IMG/VR virus record: IMGVR_UViG_3300031989_000021
Coordinates: 1-38,786 of that record
Length of the DNA stretch: 38,786 nt
Reading direction: 5' to 3' (one strand)
Origin: a virus
Shown here: positions 22,749-30,616 of the stretch, in pieces
Layout: every line of letters begins with the position of its first letter
How positions within the stretch are numbered: the stretch's first letter is position 1
Notes under the pieces: generated by a model
Database searches by the model: none
The model's input: the letters and a program-made list of their open reading frames with translations, nothing else
What the model was told of the DNA's origin: nothing
Translations under genes and position numbers: made by a program

Positions 22749-23219
22749 CTACGCGGGAACCGGGGCTGCGTCCTGCATCCACCGACAACGCTCGGGAGTG
22801 AGCATCATCAGGATAGCATCGGAGCCATCTGCGGCGCCAGCACTCAGTTTCGCCTCGAAACGGAAGCCAGTCCGCAGCGCCACCACCTGCGCCTGGATGT
22901 GCCATTCGGGGATAGGCGACCGCAGCCGTTTGATCCCCATGGCGTCCTTGTGGAAGACGAAGGTGAAGAAGATCCTTGCCAGTTCCGGGTGGAACCAGTC
23001 GTCGGTGACGCCGCAGAAGTGCATCCATGCGTCGTGAATCGAGCGGTTCTCGATCACGGCGATGCTGCGCAGTCGCGGGATCTCGCTCGGATCGTCGGGG
23101 TTGTTGATCGAATAGCCCGCGATTGCCTCGGCGTCGCTCTTGAAGTCCTTGGACCGCGTGAGATTGCGGGCGATGTTGAGGTGGGCGAGTTGCTCGGCCC
23201 GGGTGAGAAAGACTTTCAT
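22749..23219 (-). CDS. Hypothetical protein (156 aa) before ejection genes
   Basis: ATG 23219 follows GAGGGA at normal distance. The product is a compact mixed alpha/beta protein (KVFLTRAEQLAHLNIARNL at the start, then RSIAVIENRSIHDAWMHFC, WFHPELARIFFTFVFHKD, and a C-terminal strand-rich part with DAILMMLTPERCRW). It has no membrane segment or signal. In T7-like phages a small protein (gp13) precedes the internal core genes, and this gene holds the same relative place, but I see no motif that proves the relation. The function remains unknown. Confidence 0.6.
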   Translation of the reverse strand: MKVFLTRAEQLAHLNIARNLTRSKDFKSDAEAIAGYSINNPDDPSEIPRLRSIAVIENRSIHDAWMHFCGVTDDWFHPELARIFFTFVFHKDAMGIKRLRSPIPEWHIQAQVVALRTGFRFEAKLSAGAADGSDAILMMLTPERCRWMQDAAPVPA

Positions 23220-23240
23220 GGCGGTGTCCCTCTGGTGGCG

Positions 23241-23774
23241 TCAGGAAGGTGACACGATCCCGAACACCTGGTCCATCTGTTCGGGCGTCATGCCTTTGAC
23301 CACCCGGATCAGTTCGGTGCCCGGGTGCATCCGGTCGATTTCGGAACCGCGCGCCCAGGTGCCGCGGAGCAGTGTGCGATCGGGTTCCGGCAACTGGTCG
23401 ACGGCGTCGCTCAAAGGCCCGGCGGGGATGTAGCCCAGGCACGAGGTCAGATACTCTTGAGAGGTGAGGTGCCCGAGACGAACGCCGTTGTTCAGGAACA
23501 CCGTCATGCGGATGGTCGTGGTCGCTCGCAAATCCTCGATGTCGACCGGCGGCGGTTCTTGCGGGGTAGTGGCAGGCGGCACGGGCGCGACCACCCATGT
23601 CCCGTTCTGCAGGAGGCGCGCGACCATCCCCTGCGCCGCGTTCGGCGGCGGCGTCGTCGTCGCGCCCGCGGGGATCAGCCAGCGATCAGGCTCGCGCGGG
23701 CTTGGCTGCGCGATGACAGGCCCGGTGTAGTAACCGGCGGCATCGGTCTGGTAGACGGTGATGGGGTCAGGCAT
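23241..23774 (-). CDS. Tail-fibre assembly-like protein (177 aa)
   Basis: ATG 23774 follows GAGG with short spacing. The N-terminal part (ITVYQTDAAGYYTGPVIAQ, then EPDRWLIPAGATTTPPP and NGTWVVAP) is the pattern seen in small proteins next to fibre genes: a strand-rich pseudo-repeat in which a tyrosine-glycine strand, a Pro-rich turn and G-x-W-V are repeated. The C-terminal part is helical (LTSQEYLTSCLGYIPAG, TPEQMDQVFGIVS). It directly follows the collar-domain fibre gene, so it may be an assembly chaperone or a small fibre component. The family call is tentative. Confidence 0.55.
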   Translation of the reverse strand: MPDPITVYQTDAAGYYTGPVIAQPSPREPDRWLIPAGATTTPPPNAAQGMVARLLQNGTWVVAPVPPATTPQEPPPVDIEDLRATTTIRMTVFLNNGVRLGHLTSQEYLTSCLGYIPAGPLSDAVDQLPEPDRTLLRGTWARGSEIDRMHPGTELIRVVKGMTPEQMDQVFGIVSPS

Positions 23775-23781
23775 CTCGACC

Positions 23782-24618
23782 TCAGTATTTAATGCAGTAC
23801 AGCAGAGCGATGTTACGAGGACGATTTTCAGAAGCAGTTGGCACGACGAGCGATGCGTCGAAGCTCACTACCTGAGTGCTGCGATTGACTGAGCTGTCCT
23901 CAATCGAGCCGACATTGCCCATGAAGAAACTTGTGGCCGAGATGGCGCCGGACCAAGACAACAGCGGGTTAAGGTCACCAAACTCAAGGTGACGCTGGGA
24001 AAAGAACCCCGTGATGTTGCGGATAGCGTCACCTTGCGCGCTGCCGTGGGCACGTCCGACATCGACGCCGCGGCCACCATCGGCGCCGCGGATAAACTCG
24101 CCGCGAACGTCGGGCACAGCGAATGTGGTCGACCCATCCCCGGCACCAAAGGTGGTTCCGATGGCGGAGAACAACTCGGCATAGGCGACCCGCCCGATCA
24201 GGGCGCCATTGCACGGAAGCCAGCCCGCCGGTGCCGTGCTGCGAGCCATGGCACAGACGGTGCCCGGAGGAAGAAGGTCGGTCAGGATCGCGGGGGCGAG
24301 GTGATCGAAGTCGATAGCTGCCGCAGCAACCTTGTCACCGGTCACGGAGTCATCGGCCAGCGCGTCGGTGTCGATCGCTCCGTTGGGCAGCACAGGCGCG
24401 ACCGTGAACGTCCAGATCCCGTTCAGCGTGAAGTTCCCGGAGGTGATGTTCGCCGGATACTTTGGCAGCGCCGAATAGGTCGAGGTGCCGTTGCCGACGA
24501 ACAGCGTGGACTGATTGGTGACGACACCGATTTCGCCAGCGGCCAGAACGGGGTTTGCGGCCGCCCATTGGGCCGCGGTGCCCCGGCGAGCGAGAAGTCG
24601 GACGGGAATGGTTGCCAT
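23782..24618 (-). CDS. Tail fibre with phage collar domain (278 aa)
   Basis: ATG 24618 follows GGAGG by five bases. The N-terminus (PVRLLARRGTAAQWAAANPV, LAAGEIGVVTN) is the short attachment module found at the start of many phage fibre and tropism proteins. Residues of about 118-180 are a tail-collar domain: PAGWLPCNGALIGR, YAELFSAIGTTFGAGDG, STTFAVPDVRGEFIRGADG. The end, ENRPRNIALLYCIKY, is the usual C-terminus of collar-type fibre proteins. It is expected to sit at the tip of a tail fibre and contribute to receptor contact. No C-type lectin variable region and no reverse transcriptase are present, so this is not a diversity-generating system. Confidence 0.88.
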   Translation of the reverse strand: MATIPVRLLARRGTAAQWAAANPVLAAGEIGVVTNQSTLFVGNGTSTYSALPKYPANITSGNFTLNGIWTFTVAPVLPNGAIDTDALADDSVTGDKVAAAAIDFDHLAPAILTDLLPPGTVCAMARSTAPAGWLPCNGALIGRVAYAELFSAIGTTFGAGDGSTTFAVPDVRGEFIRGADGGRGVDVGRAHGSAQGDAIRNITGFFSQRHLEFGDLNPLLSWSGAISATSFFMGNVGSIEDSSVNRSTQVVSFDASLVVPTASENRPRNIALLYCIKY

Positions 24619-24627
24619 GTCGGCCTC

Positions 24628-25176
24628 CTACTCGATGCGCCAGGCGCGCAGGATCGTGGCACGCGGACCGCCGGTGATGCCGTTGAGTTGCGGGGTGATT
24701 GATGTGTCGGTTGCCGTCCCCGAAACGATGGCGGCTTGCAGCGTCAGCACCCGCAACTGGTTTGCGCCAGTCACGCGAACAACTGCTGCCAGCGGAATCG
24801 ACTGGTTGCGGTTCGCGGCCAACGGCGCGCAGGTCGCCGCCGAGGCGTGGATGACCGCTCCACCTTCGTCAGCGATGCGCGCGGCAAGATCGAGGGTCGC
24901 CGCACTCGCCCGCGTGATCGTGCAGATCGCATCGACCGCCCACGTCCCGAAGGGCAGCCCCAGGCGCAGGGCTTCTACCCACGTCCCGGCGGCCGCCATG
25001 GCGACACCGGATGTGAGTTCGGCAATCTGAAACGGCCGCGGCAGAAACTCCGCTCGCAACGCATCCTTGTCGCCGACCAAAAGGGCGCGGCGTGGCTCGG
25101 CTTGCGGCCCACGGTCGCCCAGAAGCACCTCGATGCGTTCCAGAAGCCGGGTGTTGAAGCCTTCGCCCTCCATCAT
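24628..25176 (-). CDS. Hypothetical tail-region protein (182 aa)
   Basis: The start ATG 25176 overlaps the stop of the nozzle-like gene (GGATGATGG) and gives MMEGEGFNTRLLERIEVLLG; upstream in-frame sequence is the neighbour read out of frame. The middle and end are Ala/Val/Thr-rich and strand-forming (GTWVEALRLGLPFGTWAVD, ITRASAATLDLAARIADEGG, VVRVTGANQLRVLTLQAAIV), typical of beta-rich virion proteins. It lies between a nozzle-like protein and the fibre, so it may connect fibre and tail. No family is recognised. Confidence 0.65.
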   Translation of the reverse strand: MMEGEGFNTRLLERIEVLLGDRGPQAEPRRALLVGDKDALRAEFLPRPFQIAELTSGVAMAAAGTWVEALRLGLPFGTWAVDAICTITRASAATLDLAARIADEGGAVIHASAATCAPLAANRNQSIPLAAVVRVTGANQLRVLTLQAAIVSGTATDTSITPQLNGITGGPRATILRAWRIE

Positions 25177-26894
25177 CCCGTCATCCCCAACTGATCGAAG
25201 GATTGGGCGAGGATGAAGCGTGTGAGGGTCGCGGTCCCAGTGATCTCGACTTCCCAAGTGCGGGCGAGAAAGCCAGAGGGCAAGCGCACCGGCACGTTGG
25301 CTCGCGTAGCGGTGTGACGCTCGACCCCATCGGCGATGATGGTAACGCTGACCGGGCTGGTCACTGGATCACCGGAAACTTCGACTTGCATCCCCGCGAA
25401 GTTGACGGGAGCCGTGAATATGAGGGGACCGCTGCGCCAGACATACAGGGCTGGCCCGGACAGTCTGGCGTCGAACTCCAGGATCTCGTTCTGCAGGCTT
25501 GCGATGTAGAGGCGGCCGTCGCGCTCGTCTTGCCATAGTGCCGAGGGAAGCGCGGCGATGGCGCCATCCAGCCGGGTAAAGAACGGCCGCTGCGGGTTGC
25601 GGAAGTCGATGGCGGCAAGTGCGCTCGTTTCTGACGCGCGAGACGGCGATCCGCCGTCCAGAACTGCGGCCAAAGGCGATGGCTCCGACGGGTCGCCACC
25701 GTCATAGAGGTCCAGCCCGGTGAACGTGGCGTCATGTGCGCCGCCGGAGATGGTCTCGATGTCGGCGGCGGGATAGCCAAAGATGTAGAGGCCGTTGTGG
25801 TGATGGGCGAAGAAGTCGGCGGGCCGAAGCGCCTCCCACTGGTCCATGGTAAACAAGGGTTCCGACACAACTTGCACACCCGAGGGGCTGATGACGGCAA
25901 GCCCGCGGTGTGTCGGATAGGCCGCAGCATACCCCATGTTGGCGATGCCGGCGCGGCTCAGGCACGGCAGGCCATCCTCGATCTTGGTCTGCACCATCGT
26001 GTCAGGCGTCGATCCCTGCACGATGTAGGGGCGTTCCTCGGTCAGGACTGCCACCGACTGCCCGAACGCGGCCAGCCCGACAATCGGGGAGTCGACGTTG
26101 CGCCGGTAGCGGATGGGCCAGGCATGGGGGATGTAAGGTTCGGAGAAGCACACGGTCTTGCCGTCGAAGCCGACCATGATGCCGTTGGCCATGGCCCGCA
26201 GACCCCGCAGGTTGGCGGGCGGGGGGTCGTAGTCGGTGGAGTCGATGACCTCGCCAAGAGGTGTCGTCGCGATATCATGGGCGAAGCTGGTGGTGGCGAC
26301 CGGGATCTCGGTCACGAAGAACAGCGCAGTGATGCCCTGCTGGCTGGTCTGGGTCCGATAGATGCGGCGGGCGACGATGCTGCGCGAGGCCGGGGTTGCG
26401 GCGAACCCGCCGACGGTCGCCACACGGCCGGGCGACCACTCCACAGCCGCGGAAAGCGCCGACGGCGGGCTTTCCTCGCCCAGCGATGTCACATAGGTGT
26501 AGACGTATTGCACGGCCTGGGCGAGGCGGGCGTCAAGGGCGCCGCCCATGCTGACCGTGGGAGCCGACACCGGCGCGGGCAGCGCAAGAGCATAGACGGT
26601 GCCGCCTGCGAGCCTGACGAAGGCTCCGGCGCCGTCTTGGGTGTAGTAGATGCGGTCCTCAGCAATCGGCGCGCGCACCACATCGGTGAGGACATCGAAG
26701 GTCAGCCAGGCGCCGTTGAAGCGGTAGATCGACACCGGGACCGACGGTGTCGAGAACACCGGGTTCGCGGCCCGATAGGGTTCCAGCGACCCCCGTTCGA
26801 GACGGCAGTTGCGCGCGACCTGTGCGGCCCCCGCGGGCAGGTATCGCGGTTGCAGCCGCGGCATCTCTCCGGTGAAGGCGCGGATGTCGATCAT
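25173..26894 (-). CDS. Tail nozzle-like protein (573 aa)
   Basis: The start ATG 26894 overlaps the preceding stop (TGATG). The opening (FTGEMPRLQPRYLPAGAAQV, ARNCRLERGSLEPYR) resembles the N-terminus of tubular nozzle proteins of podoviruses, in which many beta strands build a propeller-like tube. Throughout there are repeated strand-turn units (SIYRFNGAWLTF, RIYYTQDGAGAFVRL, GIMVGFDGKTVCFSEPYIPHAW, VAVLTEERPYIVQG). It probably forms the distal part of the short tail. The assignment uses opening motif, strand pattern, size and position between adaptor genes and fibre. Confidence 0.72.
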   Translation of the reverse strand: MIDIRAFTGEMPRLQPRYLPAGAAQVARNCRLERGSLEPYRAANPVFSTPSVPVSIYRFNGAWLTFDVLTDVVRAPIAEDRIYYTQDGAGAFVRLAGGTVYALALPAPVSAPTVSMGGALDARLAQAVQYVYTYVTSLGEESPPSALSAAVEWSPGRVATVGGFAATPASRSIVARRIYRTQTSQQGITALFFVTEIPVATTSFAHDIATTPLGEVIDSTDYDPPPANLRGLRAMANGIMVGFDGKTVCFSEPYIPHAWPIRYRRNVDSPIVGLAAFGQSVAVLTEERPYIVQGSTPDTMVQTKIEDGLPCLSRAGIANMGYAAAYPTHRGLAVISPSGVQVVSEPLFTMDQWEALRPADFFAHHHNGLYIFGYPAADIETISGGAHDATFTGLDLYDGGDPSEPSPLAAVLDGGSPSRASETSALAAIDFRNPQRPFFTRLDGAIAALPSALWQDERDGRLYIASLQNEILEFDARLSGPALYVWRSGPLIFTAPVNFAGMQVEVSGDPVTSPVSVTIIADGVERHTATRANVPVRLPSGFLARTWEVEITGTATLTRFILAQSFDQLGMTG

Positions 26895-27568
26895 CAGAAG
26901 AACTGCGCCTTGATGCGGGGGCGCGCGCTCTGTTGACCGCTGAACCCGTGGCTGGCCCGCTCGCGCTTTGCGGCGTCGAATGCGGCGAGGTGATAGGCCG
27001 CAGCCGCGGGGTCGGTGAACGACTGCCGCGGCATCATCATCAGTTTCGACACCGCCCCATGGGCAATGGTGTCGGCGTGGTTGTCGAACAGGAACCTGGG
27101 CACCCGGTTCTGTTCGGTTTGCAGGGTCGTGGCCCCGCTGACGCCGAACCTCGCGCCGACGACAGGCTTGAGGATCAGGCTCAGGAACAGCGACCCGCCG
27201 GGCTCGGTCGGCCATGGGGCGATGATCGCCGTGTTCTCGGTGATCTGCGTGATCGAGTGCGGGATCCCGCGGAGGCCATCGGCGCCGATGTCCTGCGACG
27301 ACACATCGACAAGCGCGGTGGGGGCAAGCATGAGACCGTCGTATTCCGCTCTCTCGATCCGCACGATGGTGCTGGACTCCTGGGCGATTTCGAGCGCCAC
27401 CGGATCGTCGGGCAGGTCGACGGTGACGATCTCGCGCCACAGGGCGGTGGCCTCACAGAACTCGGCCGCGGCGAGTCTCAGCATCATCAGCGCCGCGGGC
27501 TGGGGGGCGTCGGGGACATAGACCGAGACGTGAGGCAGGAACGAGGCCAGGGGCTCCCATGCCGTCAT
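26894..27568 (-). CDS. Neck/tail hypothetical protein (224 aa)
   Basis: ATG 27568 overlaps the stop of the adaptor gene (ATGA). The protein opens with MTAWEPLASFLPHVSVYVPD and has helical stretches (ALMMLRLAAAEFCEATALWR), a strand-rich middle (EIVTVDLPDDPVALEIAQ, STIVRIERAEYDG) and a helical, basic C-terminus (AFDAAKRERASHGFSGQQ). It sits between the adaptor and the nozzle-like gene, so a tail-tube or second adaptor role is likely by position. I do not recognise a named domain. Confidence 0.65.
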   Translation of the reverse strand: MTAWEPLASFLPHVSVYVPDAPQPAALMMLRLAAAEFCEATALWREIVTVDLPDDPVALEIAQESSTIVRIERAEYDGLMLAPTALVDVSSQDIGADGLRGIPHSITQITENTAIIAPWPTEPGGSLFLSLILKPVVGARFGVSGATTLQTEQNRVPRFLFDNHADTIAHGAVSKLMMMPRQSFTDPAAAAYHLAAFDAAKRERASHGFSGQQSARPRIKAQFF

Positions 27569-28248
27569 TGCGCTGCCTCCGGTGCATAGGCCGCGCGCGG
27601 CGTCGTGATCTTTTCGTTCACCCGTTTCAGCCCAAGGGCGGACCGCGCCTCGTTCATGTGCGCGATCGCCCGTTCCGCCGATCCCGGCAGTGCCATGTCC
27701 TTGCGGAGGGCAAAGGAGATGACGAGGTCGACGACGACATTGAAGTAGATGTCGGGCACCGGGACATTCGCGGAAAACGGAGCCCCGCCAAGAGGAGCAG
27801 GATACCGGACCACGGACACCTCGATGCGGCCGGTGCCGTCGTTGCCGGGAAAGACGTAGTAGTCGCGCGGCTCGGCCGGGTCGGCCATGACGTGCATCAC
27901 CGTCGACGCATACGGCTGGATCGCGGGGTTCGACCATCCGGGCATCGAGGCGTCCAGCGCGGTGCGGTTGACGGCGGTGATGGCGGCGCGGGGCGTGTTG
28001 TTGGGCGCGGGGCCGACATTGCGCGTCGCCCTTGCCATCGCGATCCAGGTGTCGGGGAGTGTCTGGTAGGCGCCAGCCTGCAGCGACAGGAACGTGGTTT
28101 CGGCCATCGCCGACGGCTTTTCGGTCGCGATGTAGACAAGGGCGCGGTGGAGGTAGCCGTTCAGTTCGGCGAGCGGCCATCGGACGTTGTCGATGTCGCT
28201 CAGGATCACCGAGACCTGAGCGAACACCTGGGACTGCGTGAACGGCAT
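27565..28248 (-). CDS. Head-tail adaptor-like protein (227 aa)
   Basis: ATG 28248 lies six bases after GGGGAG. The helical N-terminus (FTQSQVFAQVSVILSDIDN, RWPLAELNGYLHRALVYIAT) is typical of podoviral adaptor proteins that bind the portal and extend the neck. A strand-rich insert follows (YQTLPDTWIAMARATRNVG, RDYYVFPGNDGTGRIEVSVV), then C-terminal helices (FNVVVDLVISFALRKDMALP, RAIAHMNEARSALGLKRVN). Position after the capsid genes and before the nozzle-like gene supports an adaptor role. It resembles proteins annotated as phage adaptors, but I cannot run a profile search. Confidence 0.68.
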   Translation of the reverse strand: MPFTQSQVFAQVSVILSDIDNVRWPLAELNGYLHRALVYIATEKPSAMAETTFLSLQAGAYQTLPDTWIAMARATRNVGPAPNNTPRAAITAVNRTALDASMPGWSNPAIQPYASTVMHVMADPAEPRDYYVFPGNDGTGRIEVSVVRYPAPLGGAPFSANVPVPDIYFNVVVDLVISFALRKDMALPGSAERAIAHMNEARSALGLKRVNEKITTPRAAYAPEAAQ

Positions 28249-28265
28249 CGGCTACTCCCCGGCGC

Positions 28266-28889
28266 TCACGCGCCTGCGGCGCGCTCCCGGCGCCCCTGCA
28301 CGATCTGCGCGATGATGGTTTCCGGCTTCGCGCGCGGGCTCGGCGAGCGGCCGAGTTCCGCCTCCATGATCGACCCCAGCTGTTCCCGCGGCATGTCCGG
28401 GGTCAGCCCGTCATCGACTGCCTGCCCGACGAGTTGGGCGGGCACGGGCGCATCTTCGGGGTTTCGGGTGTCATCGCCATCCTGCGCCACCGGCACCTGC
28501 GCGACGACCGGCGCGACGCCGCCCTTGCGGATCGCTTCTTCCGCTGCGCGCTTCGCGTCTTCCTCGGCATCGCGGGCGGCGTTGGCGGCGGCAACCGCGA
28601 CGGGGTCGATGTCGCTGTTCATGGTGCTGACCGCAAGCAAGGGGTCGACACCAGGCGCTGCAAGGCCCGGTGCGGCGCCAAGCGCGGGCGGGGGCGCGGC
28701 TTCGCCCTCGACCGCGCCCAGGAACCGGTAGCCCTCCTTGATCGCCAGAAGGGTCTGCATGTGCGAGGTGTTGGCGACCGCACAGGTGTGCCGCCCAACG
28801 GAGTCCGGCGTGAAATGGTAGGCCACACCATCGAGATGCACGGTGGTGCCGCCCGGGCGCTGGATCAGGGATTCGATGATGACAGGCAT
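28266..28889 (-). CDS. Hypothetical virion protein with low-complexity middle (207 aa)
   Basis: ATG 28889 follows AAGGA by eight bases. Residues 1-60 look folded and strand-rich (GGTTVHLDGVAYHFTPD, MQTLLAIKEGYRFLG). Residues of about 62-110 are Ala/Pro-rich, followed by an Ala/Glu/Lys helix (ARDAEEDAKRAAEEAIRKGG). The C-terminal part is disordered with one helix (PETIIAQIVQGRRERAAG). It lies between the small capsid-region protein and the adaptor, so it may be a head-completion or minor head protein. The family is unknown. Confidence 0.6.
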   Translation of the reverse strand: MPVIIESLIQRPGGTTVHLDGVAYHFTPDSVGRHTCAVANTSHMQTLLAIKEGYRFLGAVEGEAAPPPALGAAPGLAAPGVDPLLAVSTMNSDIDPVAVAAANAARDAEEDAKRAAEEAIRKGGVAPVVAQVPVAQDGDDTRNPEDAPVPAQLVGQAVDDGLTPDMPREQLGSIMEAELGRSPSPRAKPETIIAQIVQGRRERAAGA

Positions 28890-28920
28890 TGGTCGCGTCC
28901 TTCCCTACGCTGGATGTGAG

Positions 28921-28950
28921 GCCACGGGCGTGGTGCGGGGCGCCCGTGGC
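28921..28950 (-). terminator. Perfect 10-bp GC hairpin between head genes
   Basis: gccacgggcg (28921-28930) pairs perfectly with cgcccgtggc (28941-28950) around a ten-base loop, in the gap between the 149-aa and 207-aa genes. There is no U-tract, so it may be a factor-dependent or partial terminator, an mRNA-stabilising structure or a processing site. Confidence 0.5.
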
Positions 28951-28963
28951 GTCTGCGGCTGGA

Positions 28964-29413
28964 TCAGTAGCGCCAGCGGCAGGTCAGATGGATGCGCTTC
29001 GACCCGTTGGCGGCGGCGGCCTCGTTGGCCGACAGAATGCACCCGATGGACCGGACCAGCCCGGATTTCGGCAGGTTCCAGTAGGTGTGGGGCGGGACGC
29101 GCACGAGGGTGTTGATGACCTGGGCGGTCAGGAGTTCGTTGCCCACGGTGCGGGTGTCGAGCAGGGACGAGAACTCGCCGGTCATGAAGCCGAACGCGAA
29201 GGTCGTGCCCGCAGTCATGCCGATCTGGATGGCCTCGATTTCGAGAAGCTGGGCATGGGCGGGCAGCGCCCCCATCTCGATCTTGTCGGCGGCGGCCGTG
29301 ATGTTTGCACCGCTGTGGACGAAGGTGAAGGTCTGTTGGAACATCGGCCCCGCCACCGCGATGTCGAGGATCGGGGCGAGGCGGGCGGCTTCGGGGGTCT
29401 GAAGGATCGGCAT
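28964..29413 (-). CDS. Small capsid-region virion protein (149 aa)
   Basis: ATG 29413 follows GAGG by nine bases. The protein is strand-rich with no membrane segment (PILDIAVAGPMFQQTFTFVH, KIEMGALPAHAQLLEIEAIQ, TAGTTFAFGFMTGEFSSLL, RIHLTCRWRY at the end). It directly follows the capsid gene and is bracketed by two perfect GC hairpins, suggesting that its dosage relative to capsid is set separately. A head decoration or cement protein is plausible from position, size and beta content. Confidence 0.62.
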   Translation of the reverse strand: MPILQTPEAARLAPILDIAVAGPMFQQTFTFVHSGANITAAADKIEMGALPAHAQLLEIEAIQIGMTAGTTFAFGFMTGEFSSLLDTRTVGNELLTAQVINTLVRVPPHTYWNLPKSGLVRSIGCILSANEAAAANGSKRIHLTCRWRY

Positions 29414-29445
29414 GGCCTGTGTCCTCTATCGGGGTTGCGGGGTGC

Positions 29446-29469
29446 GCCGCGCCCTGCGTCGGGCGCGGC
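29446..29469 (-). terminator. Perfect 9-bp GC hairpin after capsid gene
   Basis: GCCGCGCCC (29446-29454) pairs perfectly with GGGCGCGGC (29461-29469) around a six-base loop, just after the capsid stop. No U-tract follows on the minus strand. It may lower read-through or protect the capsid mRNA. Confidence 0.55.
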
Positions 29470-29477
29470 AGGCCGGA

Positions 29478-30569
29478 TCAGTTGACCGGGACGGCGTAGG
29501 TGTCGATGGAGATGACGCCGAAGTCGCGGTCGTTAAACCGCGTCTTCTTGATGCCCACGATCGCCCCGGCCGCCATGGCGACCTTGTTGCCGAAGTCGCG
29601 CAGTTCCTCGTTCCAGAAATACCGCTGCTTCGTGGTCGTGCCGTAGGCGATGGCGCCAGCCTGGGCGCCGAGGAACAGCGCCCGCGCTCCGGGCAGGTTG
29701 GCGCCAGCCCCAAAGTTGTTGTAGCGGATGATCGAGGCGTCGGTATGGATGACGATGCCGTTGATCATCCCGGTGCCGCCGCGCACGAAGTCGGACTTGT
29801 TGCCCACGGCCGTCGCCAGCGCGCGGGTCATCTCCAGCCAGCCACCTTCGCCGGTCTGCTGCCGCATCCCGGTTTCCTGCCAGGGGTTGATGATGGAGAG
29901 GTAGCGTTCCTCGCCCTCGACCGTGACGGGGTTGATCTGCGGGGTGTTCAGGTCGATGGCGTTCATCATCCGCGCCCGGGCCCCGACGCGCTCGAACACC
30001 TGCTTGGTCAGGCCGTCGGCGGTGGTGATGGTGGCGATCGAGGTCGCCGACCCACCGAACATCTGGTGTGCGGCATCCGGCGCCTGGAACGGATTCCCGG
30101 CAAAGGCGCGACGGAACTTGAAGTCTTGGTTGATGCCGAGGCCGCCGGACAGGTAGGCGAAGATGGCCTGGTCGCTCCACTCGGCCAGGAACTTTCCGAT
30201 CAGTTCCTTGTTGAGCTTGCGGAGGTCGTGGACCTGCCGCTTCCGCGACATCCGCCCGCCCGCGGACCCGGGTTTGCGGACCTGGTCGATGCGCACCTCG
30301 TCGGTGTAGAACTGCATGTCTTCTTCGCGGCCCTCGGCAACATCGTCGCCCTCGATGACATCGCCGCGGAAGGACATGAGGAGGTCAAAGCTGACACGGT
30401 CGCCGGGGTCGGATTCCAGCTGCGTCTTCTCGTGGATGATCGCGTTGGGATCGGTGCCGATCCACTTGCGGTTCGCCCACTTCATCTTCTTCTTGACGTC
30501 GACTGCCAGCGTGGTCGCCCACGCCTTGACTGCCTTGACGTCGCCGACTCCAACGATGGTGGTCGCCAT
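29478..30569 (-). CDS. Major capsid protein, N4-gp56 family type
   Basis: This 363-aa protein starts at ATG 30569, chosen because AGGAA lies eight bases upstream and the upstream in-frame extension covers the promoter and leader. The sequence fits the N4-gp56 capsid family: an N-terminal arm (VGDVKAVKAWATTLAVDVKK), a basic loop (GSAGGRMSRKRQVHDLRKLN), a long spine region (KELIGKFLAEWSDQAIFAYL), and a C-terminal part with GGTGMINGIVIHTD and FGVISIDTYAVPVN. It forms the icosahedral shell on the scaffold. It has its own predicted promoter and hairpin leader and is followed by a GC hairpin, suggesting high and separately controlled expression. Confidence 0.9.
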   Translation of the reverse strand: MATTIVGVGDVKAVKAWATTLAVDVKKKMKWANRKWIGTDPNAIIHEKTQLESDPGDRVSFDLLMSFRGDVIEGDDVAEGREEDMQFYTDEVRIDQVRKPGSAGGRMSRKRQVHDLRKLNKELIGKFLAEWSDQAIFAYLSGGLGINQDFKFRRAFAGNPFQAPDAAHQMFGGSATSIATITTADGLTKQVFERVGARARMMNAIDLNTPQINPVTVEGEERYLSIINPWQETGMRQQTGEGGWLEMTRALATAVGNKSDFVRGGTGMINGIVIHTDASIIRYNNFGAGANLPGARALFLGAQAGAIAYGTTTKQRYFWNEELRDFGNKVAMAAGAIVGIKKTRFNDRDFGVISIDTYAVPVN

Positions 30570-30605
30570 GATGTGCGTTCCTGCCTCAAGAGGGGGGAAC
30601 CAGGC

Positions 30606-30616
30606 ACATCCTGCGT
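30606..30616 (-). promoter_or_regulatory. Leader hairpin D with CAGGA loop (capsid)
   Basis: The minus-strand RNA is ACG-CAGGA-UGU: G-U, C-G and A-U pairs where copies A and B have G-C, C-G and G-C. The loop CAGGA is unchanged, and the loop plus flank (CAGGAUGU) resembles the known CsrA-selected consensus. It begins about 8 nt after the predicted start and ends 36 nt before ATG 30569, directly after the CsrA-like gene. Confidence 0.6.

Noticed and set aside
23782-24618. Diversity-generating retroelement acting on the tail fibre
   Set aside because: The fibre C-terminus is a collar domain, not a lectin variable region, and no template repeat or reverse transcriptase is present.
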